The notes: a model not told the origin generated them from the sequence alone. A DNA stretch of 64,000 nt from Geodermatophilus ruber (GCF_900114385.1 NZ_FOSW01000001.1:186001-250000), one strand, 5' to 3'; positions 52,377 through 61,263 are shown, numbered from the stretch's first letter. Numbers and translations: made by a program.

Positions 52377-54104
52377 ATGACCGGAGCAGCCCGGACGACG
52401 GAGGCACGCCCCCAGGACGGCGCGACGCAGGACCCCGACGACGCCGCGCTGGGCCTGGACATGCTGCTGGTGGACGCCGCCCGCGGGCCGCTGCGCCGGA
52501 TGATCCCCCCGGCGCGGACGGTGCTGCGCTTCGGGGCGGCCCTGGCCCGCAGACCCCGCTCGGTGGCCCGGCGGGCGGGGACCCTGGCCGGGGACCTGGG
52601 ACGGATCGCCATCGGCCGCTCCGACATCGCCCCCTCGCCGAAGGACAAGCGCTTCGCCGACCCGGCGTGGACCGGCAACCCGCTGATGCACCGGGCGGTG
52701 CAGGCGCACGTCGCCACCGCCCGGGCCGCGGCGGGCCTGCTCGACGACGCGAACCTCGACTGGCAGGACGACGAGCGGATCCGCTTCACCATGACCAACG
52801 TGGTCGACGCCCTCGCGCCGAGCAACGTGCCGGTGGTGAACCCGCTGGCCTGGAAGGCGGTCATCGACACCGGCGGGCGCAACGCCGTCGACGGGCTGCG
52901 GCGGATGGTGTCGGACCTGACGACGCCGCCGCGGGTGCCCTCGATGGTGGAGCCCGACGCGTTCAGCGTCGGCGAGGACCTCGCCGTCACCCCGGGAGCG
53001 GTGGTGCTGCGGACGCCGGTGTTCGAGCTGATCCAGTACCGGCCGACGACGGAGACGGTGCGGACCGTGCCGCTGGTCATCGTGCCGCCGACGATCAACA
53101 AGTACTACATCACCGACCTGGCGCCGGGCCGCAGCATCGTCGAGCACTACGTCGCCGGCGGGCAGCAGGTCTTCCTGATGTCCTGGCGCAACCCCGACGA
53201 GCGGCACGCCGACTGGGGCCTGGACACCTACGGGCAGGCCGTCCTCGAGGCGATGGACGCCGCCTCCGGGATCACCGGCAGCGACCGGGTGGCCCTGCAG
53301 GGGTTCTGCTCCGGCGGGATCATCACCGCGATGGTGCTCGCCCACCTGGCGGCCACCGGCCGGCAGGACCGGGTGCCCGCCGCGAGCTTCGCCGTCACCG
53401 TGCTCGACTGGGCCCACGCCGGCACCATCGGCGCGCTCATGGACCCCGAGGCGGTCAGGGAGGCGACGGAGAAGTCCCGGAAGAAGGGCTACCTGGACGG
53501 CGCGATGCTCGCCGAGGTGTTCGCCTGGCTGCGGCCCAACGACCTGGTGTGGAACTACTGGGTCAACAACTACCTGCAGGGCAAGCCGCCGCCGGCGTTC
53601 GACATCCTCTACTGGAACGCCGATACCACCCGTATGAGCGCCGCTCTGCACCGCGACTTCATCGACGTCGCCGTCGGCAACACACTGACCAAACCCGGGA
53701 CGGCCACGATGCTCGGCTCGCCCGTGGACCTGGCCAAGGTGGAGGTCGACGCCTACGTGACCGCCGGCATCGCCGACCACCTGTGCCCGTGGCAGTCCTG
53801 CTACCGCACCACCCAGCTGCTGGGCGGGGAGAGCCGGTTCGTCCTCTCCACCAGCGGGCACATCGCCTCGCTGGTCAACCCGCCCGGCAATCCGAAGGCG
53901 AGCTTCCAGCTGGCCGAGCGGACACCGGCGGACCCGCAGGAGTGGCTGGACGCGGCGGAGAAGGTCCCCGGCTCGTGGTGGCCGGACTACGTCGCGTGGC
54001 TGGGCGCGCGGTCCGGGGACGAGGTCCCCGCGCCGGCGTCCCTCGGCTCCGACGAGCTGCCGCCGCTGGTGGAGGCCCCGGGCACGTATGTCTACGACAA
54101 GTAG
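52377..54104 (+). CDS. phaC: Polyhydroxyalkanoate synthase
   Basis: A 575-residue PhaC of the alpha/beta-hydrolase fold that polymerises 3-hydroxyacyl-CoA. LQGFCSGGIITAMV holds the nucleophile Cys (about 311) in the lipase-like box; ADHLCPWQSC carries the catalytic Asp and STSGHIASLVNPP the His. RFADPAWTGNPLMHRAVQAH is the N-terminal family block and FLMSWRNPD a conserved strand. Length fits class I/II. The ATG is at 52377. The depolymerase gene overlaps the 3' end by 17 nt, and no phasin or phaAB gene is adjacent. Confidence 0.93.
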   Translation: MTGAARTTEARPQDGATQDPDDAALGLDMLLVDAARGPLRRMIPPARTVLRFGAALARRPRSVARRAGTLAGDLGRIAIGRSDIAPSPKDKRFADPAWTGNPLMHRAVQAHVATARAAAGLLDDANLDWQDDERIRFTMTNVVDALAPSNVPVVNPLAWKAVIDTGGRNAVDGLRRMVSDLTTPPRVPSMVEPDAFSVGEDLAVTPGAVVLRTPVFELIQYRPTTETVRTVPLVIVPPTINKYYITDLAPGRSIVEHYVAGGQQVFLMSWRNPDERHADWGLDTYGQAVLEAMDAASGITGSDRVALQGFCSGGIITAMVLAHLAATGRQDRVPAASFAVTVLDWAHAGTIGALMDPEAVREATEKSRKKGYLDGAMLAEVFAWLRPNDLVWNYWVNNYLQGKPPPAFDILYWNADTTRMSAALHRDFIDVAVGNTLTKPGTATMLGSPVDLAKVEVDAYVTAGIADHLCPWQSCYRTTQLLGGESRFVLSTSGHIASLVNPPGNPKASFQLAERTPADPQEWLDAAEKVPGSWWPDYVAWLGARSGDEVPAPASLGSDELPPLVEAPGTYVYDK

Positions 54105-54936
54105 GGCGTCGGCGCCGGGGCGGCCGTGCGGCCCCGGCGAGGCCGTCCGCACGGTGACCGCCTGCGGGCGCACGCTGCGGGTGGCGGTCCGGCCGGGCGA
54201 GGAGTCGGTACCCCCGCTGCTGCTGATGAACGGCATCGGCGCCAGCCTGGAGGTGCTGCAGCCCTTCGTCGACGCCCTCGCCCCGGGGCGCGCGGTGATC
54301 CGCTTCGACGTCCCCGGGGTGGGCGGCTCGCCGCGGCCCGTCCTCCCGTACCGGCTGGCCACGCTGAGCCCGGTGGTGGCCGGGGTGCTCACCCAGCTCG
54401 GTTACGAGGAGCCGGTCGACGTGCTGGGCCTGTCCTGGGGCGGCGCCCTGGCCCAGCACTTCGCCGTCCAGCACCGCCGGCGCTGCCGCCGGCTGGTGCT
54501 GGCGGCCACGGGCACCGGCACGCTGATGGTCCCCGGCCACCCCCGGGTCCTGTCGCGGATGCTGACCCCCCGCCGGCACCGGGACCGCGCGTACGCGACG
54601 GAGATCGCCGGGACGATCTACGGCGGCACGATGCGCACCGATCCGGAGCGGGCCGCGCAGGTGCTGCACTCGGAGACCCGGCTGGGCCCGCAGCGGGGCT
54701 ACTACTACCAGCTGGCCGCGAGCGCCGGCTGGAGCAGCCTGCCGTTCCTGCGGCTGATCCGGCAGCCGACGCTGGTCATGGCCGGGGACGACGACCCGAT
54801 CATCCCGGTGGTCAACGCACAGCTCATGGCGCGGCTGATCCCCGACGCGCGGCTGCACCTCTACCGCGGCGGGCACCTGGCCCTGGTCACCGAGGCGCCC
54901 GAGCTGGCGCCGGTGATCGAGCGCTTCCTCGCCTGA
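54088..54936 (+). CDS. phaZ: Intracellular PHA depolymerase-like hydrolase
   Basis: A 282-residue alpha/beta hydrolase almost the size of pseudomonad PhaZ. LLLMNGIGASLEVLQPFVDA, VIRFDVPGVGGS and DVLGLSWGGALAQHFAVQH (nucleophile Ser in GLSWGG) match that family, as does PTLVMAGDDDPIIPVVNAQL near the acid and GGHLALVTE with the His. It would degrade stored medium-chain PHA. It starts inside phaC, so translation is coupled. A GCCCGGCCGGGC palindrome (54942-54953) follows. Confidence 0.88.
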   Translation: MSTTSRASAPGRPCGPGEAVRTVTACGRTLRVAVRPGEESVPPLLLMNGIGASLEVLQPFVDALAPGRAVIRFDVPGVGGSPRPVLPYRLATLSPVVAGVLTQLGYEEPVDVLGLSWGGALAQHFAVQHRRRCRRLVLAATGTGTLMVPGHPRVLSRMLTPRRHRDRAYATEIAGTIYGGTMRTDPERAAQVLHSETRLGPQRGYYYQLAASAGWSSLPFLRLIRQPTLVMAGDDDPIIPVVNAQLMARLIPDARLHLYRGGHLALVTEAPELAPVIERFLA

Positions 54937-54941
54937 GGAGC

Positions 54942-54953
54942 GCCCGGCCGGGC
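54942..54953. terminator. Short palindrome between phaZ and the dioxygenase
   Basis: GCCCGGCCGGGC is a perfect 12-bp palindrome in the 17-nt gap of two convergent genes. It has no loop of its own, so a real terminator is uncertain. Confidence 0.35.
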
Positions 54954-55877
54954 TCACGCCTTGCTGTGCGCGCCGGTCATCAGGGCCGCAAGGTCCTCGG
55001 GGTGGAGGAAGGACGGCGGTGGCGGCGGGCCCCAGTTGAACAGTCCCTTGGCACCCTCGAGGACCTCCGGTGTCCACAGCTGGTCGTCGACGATGCAGTC
55101 CATGTCGGAGTAGTACTCGCTGAAGTTGCCCGCGGGGTCCTTCAGGTACCAGAAGAAGTTCGACCCGGCGTGGTGGCGGCCCAGGCCCCACACGTGCCGC
55201 CCGGGATCGTTCTCGAGCATCGCCATGGCGCCGCGGCCGACATCGTCGACGTCGTCGACCTGCCAGGACGTGTGGTGCAGGAAGCTCACCGGCGCCTGGA
55301 GCACCAGCACGTTGTGGTGGTCGGTGGAACAGCGCATGAACACGGCGGCGCCCTTGATCGCGTCGCTGATCTTGAAGCCCAGCCCGTCGACGAAGAAGGA
55401 GCGGGTCACCGCGAGATCGGTGGTCCCGAGCACGGCGTGACCGAGCTTGCGCGGCTGTACCGGCTCGGTGCGCAGCACCCCCGGGGCGCGCCGTCCCTGG
55501 CGCTCCAGGCGTCCCGGACCGTTGTAGGCGGTGGCCGGCACGGTCTGCTGCGTGACCCGCGGGGCCACCTCGACCGTGGCCCGGACGCCGGTGGCCTTCT
55601 CGGCCGCGGTGACGCTCTGCGCTTCTCGGGAGGCCTCGATGCCCAGCCGGTGGAGGTTGTCGGCGACCCGGGCGATGTCGTCGGCGTCATCGGCACCGAT
55701 GTGCAGCTCCACGAGCCGGCGGGTGGGGGCCTGCACGATCCGCAGCTGGCGCCCGCCGTCGCGGGTGGTGAACCAGCCATCGGCCTGCGGGGTCAGGCCG
55801 AACTCGGTGTAGTAGGCGACGGTGTCCTCGACGTTGGGGACGCCGATGGTGACGGACGTGAGGCGGTGCAGGGCCAC
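54954..55877 (-). CDS. Extradiol ring-cleavage dioxygenase (VOC type I)
   Basis: A 307-residue two-domain vicinal-oxygen-chelate dioxygenase. The C-terminal domain holds the Fe(II) ligands: KLGHAVLGT (His), SFLHHTSWQVDDV (His) and GNFSEYYSDMD (Glu). It is related to 2,3-dihydroxybiphenyl/HsaC-type enzymes that open a catechol between C2 and C3. The GTG start follows AGGAGG by 9 nt. It is third in the monooxygenase - FAH - dioxygenase run. Confidence 0.88.
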   Translation of the reverse strand: MALHRLTSVTIGVPNVEDTVAYYTEFGLTPQADGWFTTRDGGRQLRIVQAPTRRLVELHIGADDADDIARVADNLHRLGIEASREAQSVTAAEKATGVRATVEVAPRVTQQTVPATAYNGPGRLERQGRRAPGVLRTEPVQPRKLGHAVLGTTDLAVTRSFFVDGLGFKISDAIKGAAVFMRCSTDHHNVLVLQAPVSFLHHTSWQVDDVDDVGRGAMAMLENDPGRHVWGLGRHHAGSNFFWYLKDPAGNFSEYYSDMDCIVDDQLWTPEVLEGAKGLFNWGPPPPPSFLHPEDLAALMTGAHSKA

Positions 55878-55919
55878 GGCGATGGCCTCCTGTCGGGTCG
55901 GCTCTGACCTGCGGGACCT

Positions 55920-56780
55920 TCAGTTGCCGGGGGCGGCGACGAAGCGCTGCCGGAGTTCACCGATGCCGGTGACGTAGCTGACGAGCTCGTCGCCGGGGGC
56001 GAGGAACCGCTGCGGGTCGCGGCCCAGGCCGACGCCGGCGGGGGTGCCGGTGAACAACACGTCCCCGGGCAGCAGCGGGAGCTTCTGGGAGAGCGTGGAG
56101 ATCATGGCCGGCACCGAGAAGATCAGGTCGCGGGTGCGGCCCTTCTGCATCTGCTCGCCGTTGATCGAGCAGCCGAGCTCGAGGTCGTCCCGGTCGTCGA
56201 GCTCGTCGGTGGTGACCAGCCACGGGCCCATGGGGCCGAAGCCGGGCAGGGACTTGCCGAGGCTGAACTGCGGCGAGGGCCCGGCGCTCTGGGTGATCCG
56301 CTCGGACAGGTCCTGGCCGACGGTGAGCCCGGCGACGTGGTTCCACGCCTCGGCCTCGCTGACGTTGCGCGCCTGCTTGCCGATGACTGCCACCAGCTCG
56401 ACCTCCCAGTCGGTGTGCCCGCCCCCGGGCAGCACCACCTCGGTGACCGGGCCGGTCAGGCAGGAGGCCCACTTGGTGAACATGACGGTGGGTGCGTCGG
56501 GCACCTCGAAGCCGGACTCGGCGGCGTGCTCGCTGTAGTTCAGCCCGATGGCCAGCACCTGCCGCGGCGCCGGTGCCGGGGCGCCCAGGTCCTCGACGGC
56601 GAACGGGGCGCCGGGCGGCAGGTCTGCGTCGGTGGCCCAGGAGACGAAGGCGTCCCACTGGTCGTAGACCGCCTGCGGGTCGGCGGCGAACCGCCCGCCG
56701 CTGGCCTGCTCGACGTCCACCGCGCCGGCGCCGTCAGCAGTGATCAGGACCAGGCGGCCGGACAGGTTGGCGATGCGCAC
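55920..56780 (-). CDS. Fumarylacetoacetate hydrolase-family protein
   Basis: A 286-residue FAH-superfamily enzyme. QVLAIGLNYSEHAAESGFEV, VMFTKWASCLTGP and GHTDWEVELVAVIGKQARNV (metal ligands WExE) are conserved; LGKSLPGFGPMGPWLVTTDE and LFTGTPAGVGLGR complete the fold. It hydrolyses or decarboxylates a ring-cleavage product, probably the 2-hydroxy-dienoate made by the neighbouring dioxygenase (inference). GAGGAG lies 9 nt before the GTG. Confidence 0.9.
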   Translation of the reverse strand: MRIANLSGRLVLITADGAGAVDVEQASGGRFAADPQAVYDQWDAFVSWATDADLPPGAPFAVEDLGAPAPAPRQVLAIGLNYSEHAAESGFEVPDAPTVMFTKWASCLTGPVTEVVLPGGGHTDWEVELVAVIGKQARNVSEAEAWNHVAGLTVGQDLSERITQSAGPSPQFSLGKSLPGFGPMGPWLVTTDELDDRDDLELGCSINGEQMQKGRTRDLIFSVPAMISTLSQKLPLLPGDVLFTGTPAGVGLGRDPQRFLAPGDELVSYVTGIGELRQRFVAAPGN

Positions 56781-56825
56781 GGGGATGAACTCCTCAGGTG
56801 GGTGGGGTGACGGGTGGAGGGTCGG

Positions 56826-58040
56826 TCAGACCAGCGGGGTGATGGTGTCCTCCACCCCGAGCAGGGCCTTGCCGTACACCTCGTAGCTCACCGCCGGGGA
56901 GACCACCGCGTGCCGGGCGGCCGTCGCCGAGTCCCGCCAGATCCGCTGCAGCGGGTTGACCTCGGCGAAGGAGGCGGCTCCGTGGGCGGAGAGCAGGATG
57001 TCGATGGCACGCGTGATGTTCTCGGCCACGTAACCGGTGTCCGAGCGGACCCGGGCACGGGTGAGAACGTCGGGGTAGACGCCGCGGGCCGCGGCCTCGT
57101 CGATGTCCGCAGCGGCCCGGTAGGCGTGCAGGTGGGCGGTGTCGATGAGCCGGGCGGCCTCTGCCACCTGGAGCTGGAAGGCTGTCGAGTCGGTCTGCGC
57201 GGCGAAGAACGTGTACGAGATGGGCTTGTTCGCGGCCTTGCTGATGACGTAGTCCAGCGCGGCCTTACCCATGCCGAGCTGGGGCCCGACCAGGACCAGC
57301 GCCAGGACCGGGACGAAGGCCGAGCGGTAGAAGGGCTCGGTGCCGGTGTGCTCGCTCGGGTACTCGCCGGCGATCGCGGGCGGCACGAGCATGACCCGGT
57401 GCTCGGGGACGAAGACGTCCTCGGCCACCAGGCAGTTGCTGCCCGAGGACTTCATCCCGGCGACGAACCAGGTGTCCTCCAGGTCCATGTCGCCCCGCGG
57501 GATGAGGGCCAGGCCCTGGTTGACGACCTCGCCCGCCTCGTCGGTGATCGGGATGCCGAGCACCGCCCAGGTCGCGTGCCAGGAGCCGGAGTTGTAGTAC
57601 CACTTGCCGCTCACCCGCCAGCCGCCCTCCACCTTGCGGGTCTCGGCGGTCGGCGTGAGGACCCCGGAGACCTTGGCGTCCGGGTCGGCGCCGAACACCT
57701 CGTCCTGCGCCTTCTCCGGGAACAGGCTGGCCAGCCACGCGCAGACGTTGGTCAGCGTGAGCACCCACGCGGTGCCCCCGTCCGCCGCGCCCGTCGCGGC
57801 GGAGACGTCGAGCATGGTGCGCATCGAGGTCTCGTAGCCGCCGTAGCGCTTGGGCACGGCCAGCTTGAACAGCCCGGCGGTGGTGAGGGCCTGGATGCTC
57901 TCCTCCAGCACGCGCCGGTCCCGCTCCCCCTCCACGGCGTTCGTCGCCAGGAGCGGGTGCAGTTCCTTGACCCGTGCGACGAGCTCGGCGGCGCTGGGCG
58001 TCCCGCCGGTGTCGGCGGGGGTCTCCTGGACGGCGGTCAT
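56826..58040 (-). CDS. HsaA-like flavin-dependent aromatic monooxygenase
   Basis: A 404-residue acyl-CoA-dehydrogenase-fold protein of the group D monooxygenase type (HsaA, HpaB-like). LFKLAVPKRYGGYETSMRTM, WVLTLTNVCAWLASLFPEKA, GWRVSGKWYYNSGSWHATWA and GMKSSGSNCLVAEDVFVPEH are typical. It would hydroxylate a phenol with FADH2 and O2, needing a separate reductase not found here. The ATG at 58040 with GGAG 8 nt upstream is chosen over a long charged in-frame extension towards 58154. It leads the catabolic operon. Confidence 0.85.
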   Translation of the reverse strand: MTAVQETPADTGGTPSAAELVARVKELHPLLATNAVEGERDRRVLEESIQALTTAGLFKLAVPKRYGGYETSMRTMLDVSAATGAADGGTAWVLTLTNVCAWLASLFPEKAQDEVFGADPDAKVSGVLTPTAETRKVEGGWRVSGKWYYNSGSWHATWAVLGIPITDEAGEVVNQGLALIPRGDMDLEDTWFVAGMKSSGSNCLVAEDVFVPEHRVMLVPPAIAGEYPSEHTGTEPFYRSAFVPVLALVLVGPQLGMGKAALDYVISKAANKPISYTFFAAQTDSTAFQLQVAEAARLIDTAHLHAYRAAADIDEAAARGVYPDVLTRARVRSDTGYVAENITRAIDILLSAHGAASFAEVNPLQRIWRDSATAARHAVVSPAVSYEVYGKALLGVEDTITPLV

Positions 58041-58144
58041 CTCGATCTCCTCGGTCAGGTCGTGGCGGCGGTCGTCACGACCGCGACCGGCGCGCACACC
58101 CCCGCGATGAGGTCCCGGAGCTGCTGTTCGAGCACCGCTCCCCC

Positions 58145-58228
58145 AATCCATCATGGTGAATTGCAGGAAGCCTGAGGGTGACCGTCGTCACGTGTCAAGA
58201 CGTCTGCCACAATTCGGCATGATGGATT
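58145..58228. promoter_or_regulatory. Inverted 11-bp operator pair in the divergent promoter
   Basis: AATCCATCATG (58145-58155) and CATGATGGATT (58218-58228) are exact inverted copies. The similarity extends to CAATTC-NN-CATGATGGATT in both, separated by about 60 bp. They flank the monooxygenase and GntR promoters, so they are probable GntR/FCD binding sites allowing loop formation. Confidence 0.65.
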
Positions 58229-58289
58229 TTGCAGGGGCGCGAGCAGCCGGTCCCCCGGTGCCGGCGCGGGTACGGAGGCGCTGACGGTC

Positions 58290-59066
58290 ATGGACGCTCC
58301 GGCTCTGCGGCGGGCCGACTGGGAGCCGCAGCCGACCGACCGGGCATCGGCCCCGACCCGGCCCGAGCGAGCGGCCGAGCAGCTGGCCGCCCTGGCTGCT
58401 GCGGTCGACCCCGGCGACCGCCTGGGCACGAAGGAAGAACTGCGCGCCCGGTGCGGCGTCTCCGTGGGCACGTTCAACGAGGCGCTGCGGCTGGTCCAGG
58501 CCCGCGGGGTCGTCTCCGTCCGGCCCGGTCCCGGCGGAGGCCTGTTCGCCAGCCGGCAGTCCCCCATGGTCCGGCTGGGCAACTCCGTGCTCGCCCTGGA
58601 CGACGATGCCGCCTCGGTGGCCGACGCGGTACGGCTGCGCGACGCCCTCGACCCGCTGCTGGTGGAGGACGCCCTCCGCCACGCCTCCGCCTCCGACGTG
58701 GCAGCCATGCGCACCGAGTTGGAGCGCATGAAGGCGACCACCGCCGACCGGGACGGAACGGCGTTCGTACGCGCCAACTGGGCGCTGCACGCCCGGATCG
58801 CCGAGGTCAGCCCGAACGTGATCCTGCGGTCGGTCTACACGAGCCTGCTCGACATCATCGAGTCACACGTCCTGTCGGTGCAGCCGGATGAGGCGCACCC
58901 GCTGCCGGAGTACATCCGCAGCCGCTACGAGCTGCACGCGGCCCTGGTGGATGCGATCGCCGACCGGGATCACCGCAGGGCGCTGGAGCTCATCCATGAG
59001 CACAACACGACCATGGACGGCTCCGCGACCAGAGATGAGGCGACCACGGAGGAGCTGCCACGGTGA
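58290..59066 (+). CDS. GntR/FadR-type (FCD) regulator
   Basis: A 258-residue GntR regulator. The wHTH has GTKEELRARCGVSVGTFNEA and VQARGVVSVRPGPGGGLFAS; the FCD domain has ADAVRLRDALDPLLVEDALR and NWALHARIAEVSPN with metal-binding His. It is divergent from the aromatic operon and probably represses it until a ring compound or CoA ester binds. Confidence 0.9.
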   Translation: MDAPALRRADWEPQPTDRASAPTRPERAAEQLAALAAAVDPGDRLGTKEELRARCGVSVGTFNEALRLVQARGVVSVRPGPGGGLFASRQSPMVRLGNSVLALDDDAASVADAVRLRDALDPLLVEDALRHASASDVAAMRTELERMKATTADRDGTAFVRANWALHARIAEVSPNVILRSVYTSLLDIIESHVLSVQPDEAHPLPEYIRSRYELHAALVDAIADRDHRRALELIHEHNTTMDGSATRDEATTEELPR

Positions 59067-59087
59067 CACCGCGCTCCGCCTGGCTCA

Positions 59088-59126
59088 GCGGGCGCCCGAC
59101 GGCCACGTCATCCGCCGGGCGCCCGC
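59088..59126. terminator. Bidirectional hairpin between convergent genes
   Basis: GCGGGCGCCCG (59088-59098) and CGGGCGCCCGC (59116-59126) pair perfectly over a 17-nt loop in the 98-bp gap. Confidence 0.7.
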
Positions 59127-59164
59127 AACTGCGCACGGGCTGATCTTTCGCGCTGGACCCCGTG

Positions 59165-60085
59165 TCACCAGGCCAGCGCGGACCACTGGGCGGCGGTGAC
59201 GAGGTGGCAGCCGGTCGACCCGAACGGAGTGACCCGGAAGTCCATCTGGGCGAGGACGTCGGCGACCGCGCCGTTCATCGTCCGCTGCACCGCCGCGTCC
59301 ACCTCGGCGCCCCGGACCTGCTGCAGGCTCATGCGGTCGTGCTGGCGCCAGCTGACGAGGATGCCCCCGCGGTCGGGGTCGGGGGTCAGGCACACCCCGC
59401 CGGCCGCACCGGCCCCGTCCGGGCCGCGCTCGGCGCAGTCGTGCAGCGGCAGGCCGGCCTCGACCAGCGCCGCGGTCACCTCCACCAGCAGCGTGGTCAG
59501 CGCGTCGGTGTCCGACAGCAGCCCGTCCCAGTCCTCGGCCACCCGGTCCAGCTGGCGCCCGAGCTGGGCGAGCCAGGCCCGCTCCTGGGGCAGCTGCCGC
59601 CGGACCAGCGTGCCGTCGGGTCGGCACACGCCGTAGACCGCGCGGACGTCGTCGGCCAGCCCGCTGGACAGGGCCGCCCAGTCCGCCTCGATCCGGTCCG
59701 GGAAGGGACCGGCCAGGACCGATGGGTCCGGCTGGTCCGGCTGGTCCGGCTGGTCACCTGACTCGTCGACCAGCCACCACGCCGAGGCCCGGTCCATGGC
59801 CCGCCGTCCCGCGGGGTGGGCGGCCACACCGGTCGCCGCCTGCTCGGGCCGCCGCGGCTGAGCCGGGGCGCCGCTGCGGGGGGGCTCCGCGGGCAGGCCG
59901 TCGCCCGGGCGGCCACCGACGGGGTGCTGTCCCGCTGCGGCCGCGACGGCCATCTGCTGCCGCTGGGCGTGCACGCGGTTGCGCTCGAACTCGAAGCGGG
60001 CGGTCGACCGCGTCCCCAGCGCGATGACCAGGGCGGCCAGCGCGAGGAAGCCCAGCACAGCCGCCGCCGGCCACAGCAGCGTCAT
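59165..60085 (-). CDS. Hypothetical membrane-anchored protein, 306 aa
   Basis: The N-terminal helix (LLWPAAAVLGFLALAALVIA) and LGTRSTARFEFERNR resemble the 54-residue protein at 50788. A Pro/Ala/Gly-rich linker with a DQPDQPDQPDP repeat follows, then a soluble domain of about 190 residues (SVLAGPFPDRIEADWAALSS, DRVAEDWDGLLSDTDALTTL, RGGILVSWRQHDRMSLQQ). No family is recognised. ATG 60085 lies 10 nt after a 70-residue ORF. The C-terminal domain may bind a ligand or protein; nothing more can be said. Confidence 0.7.
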   Translation of the reverse strand: MTLLWPAAAVLGFLALAALVIALGTRSTARFEFERNRVHAQRQQMAVAAAAGQHPVGGRPGDGLPAEPPRSGAPAQPRRPEQAATGVAAHPAGRRAMDRASAWWLVDESGDQPDQPDQPDPSVLAGPFPDRIEADWAALSSGLADDVRAVYGVCRPDGTLVRRQLPQERAWLAQLGRQLDRVAEDWDGLLSDTDALTTLLVEVTAALVEAGLPLHDCAERGPDGAGAAGGVCLTPDPDRGGILVSWRQHDRMSLQQVRGAEVDAAVQRTMNGAVADVLAQMDFRVTPFGSTGCHLVTAAQWSALAW

Positions 60086-60095
60086 CTCGAGTCCC

Positions 60096-60308
60096 TCACC
60101 AGGCACAGAAGGCTCCCTGCGGACCGGCGCCCCAGTCGGCCGCCCGCTTGACCCACACCTGGACCCGGTCCTTGAGCCCGGCATGGTGCGCATCGCTGCT
60201 CGCGCCGGCGGGCTCGAGCAGGTCCAGCAGGAGGCTCAGCCCCTCGTCCGCCGGGATGGGATCGACCTCGATCGAGGAACGGGGAATGGGTACAGAGGGC
60301 GCGCTCAC
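60096..60308 (-). CDS. Hypothetical protein, 70 aa, upstream of the 306-aa gene
   Basis: GTG 60308, preceded by GAGGAGACC, encodes VSAPSVPIPRSSIEVDPIPA then DEGLSLLLDLLEPAGA and RVQVWVKRAADWGAGPQGAF, a small mixed protein with no signal peptide. It ends 10 nt before the 306-residue gene, so the two form a probable operon. No homologue is recognised. Confidence 0.6.
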   Translation of the reverse strand: MSAPSVPIPRSSIEVDPIPADEGLSLLLDLLEPAGASSDAHHAGLKDRVQVWVKRAADWGAGPQGAFCAW

Positions 60309-60756
60309 GCAGGGTCTCCTCGGGAATGTTCCGTCGCGGCTGGGGAAGTGCCGGACAACCGAAAAACTAGGTCTCGGCGACCTGCGATCGGCGCCCTCGG
60401 ACGGGGTAGGGACGGCCCCGTCACTGAATCGTTGCCGAGGGCCCGATCCGCGGTCGGTGACCCGTCCCTGCGCGCGATGCCTTGTCGACATCCCTACCGA
60501 ATCCGAGCGTGCAGCGGCGACGGACGCCGCTGGATCACTCCCGCGACCCGTGGCGGCCCCGGCATGTCGCGCCGCCCTGCCGGGGACTCCGCGCTCAGAC
60601 CGCTGCTGCCCGAGTTCATCGCAGCAACACCGCCACCGGCCAGTTCGTTGTCGAGCGAGACCCTTACGTCGACCCCTGAGCGCGCCGTGTCAACGTCGGC
60701 GGCGGGTCACCGCGTGTAGTAGACGTGCGCAGCGAATCGGCGAGGGGCGTGGTGCG
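60309..60756 (+). other. 448-bp intergenic region before the ECF sigma gene
   Basis: No convincing gene. It has GGAATGTTCC (60323-60332), an inverted-repeat-like element. A reading at 60611-60679 ends VHRSNTATGQFVVERDPYVD then P and stop, resembling the tail of small actinobacterial proteins with a VHRSxxTGxFV motif, possibly a gene remnant. No ECF -35/-10 pair could be fixed. Confidence 0.35.
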
Positions 60757-61263
60757 GTGAGCGAGGAAACGGACGAGTCGTTCCGCTGGTTCGTCGTCGC
60801 CCACCGGCGGTCGCTGCTGCGCAGCGCGTTGCTGCTGACCGGTGACCGCGGGCACGCCGAGGACCTGGTGCAGACGGCGCTGCTCAAGTCCTACCGGCAC
60901 TGGGACCGCATCAGCAGCCGGGGCGAGCCGGTCGCCTACGTGCACCGCGTGCTGGTCACCACCTCCACCAGCTGGTGGAGGCGCCGGTCGGCCACCGAGC
61001 AGGTGATGGACACGATCCCCGACCGGGCCGCCGGCCCCGATCAGCAGCGGGACGACGAGCTGCTGCAGGCGCTGCGAACGCTGCCCCCGCGGATGCGGGC
61101 GGTGGTCGTCCTGCGCTTCTACGAGGACCGCTCCGAGGCGCAGACGGCCGAGCTGCTCGGCTGCTCGGTCGGCACGGTCAAGACCCAGACCTCCCGGGCG
61201 ATGGCCCGGTTGCGGGAGCTGCTGTCGGCCGCTCCCACCGAGCGAGAGGCGGTAAGGCAGTGA
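60757..61263 (+). CDS. ECF sigma factor, SigE-like actinobacterial subgroup
   Basis: A 168-residue ECF sigma factor. Region 2 has RSALLLTGDRGHAEDLVQTA and LLKSYRHWDRI; region 4 has MRAVVVLRFYEDRSEAQTAE, LLGCSVGTVKTQTSRAMARL. The subgroup is the one NCBI calls SigE-family (RNA polymerase sigma factor, 165-175 aa). Its stop overlaps the next gene by 4 nt, so that gene is the probable anti-sigma or sensor partner. A short spacer with GAGGGG precedes the GTG. Confidence 0.9.
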   Translation: MSEETDESFRWFVVAHRRSLLRSALLLTGDRGHAEDLVQTALLKSYRHWDRISSRGEPVAYVHRVLVTTSTSWWRRRSATEQVMDTIPDRAAGPDQQRDDELLQALRTLPPRMRAVVVLRFYEDRSEAQTAELLGCSVGTVKTQTSRAMARLRELLSAAPTEREAVRQ

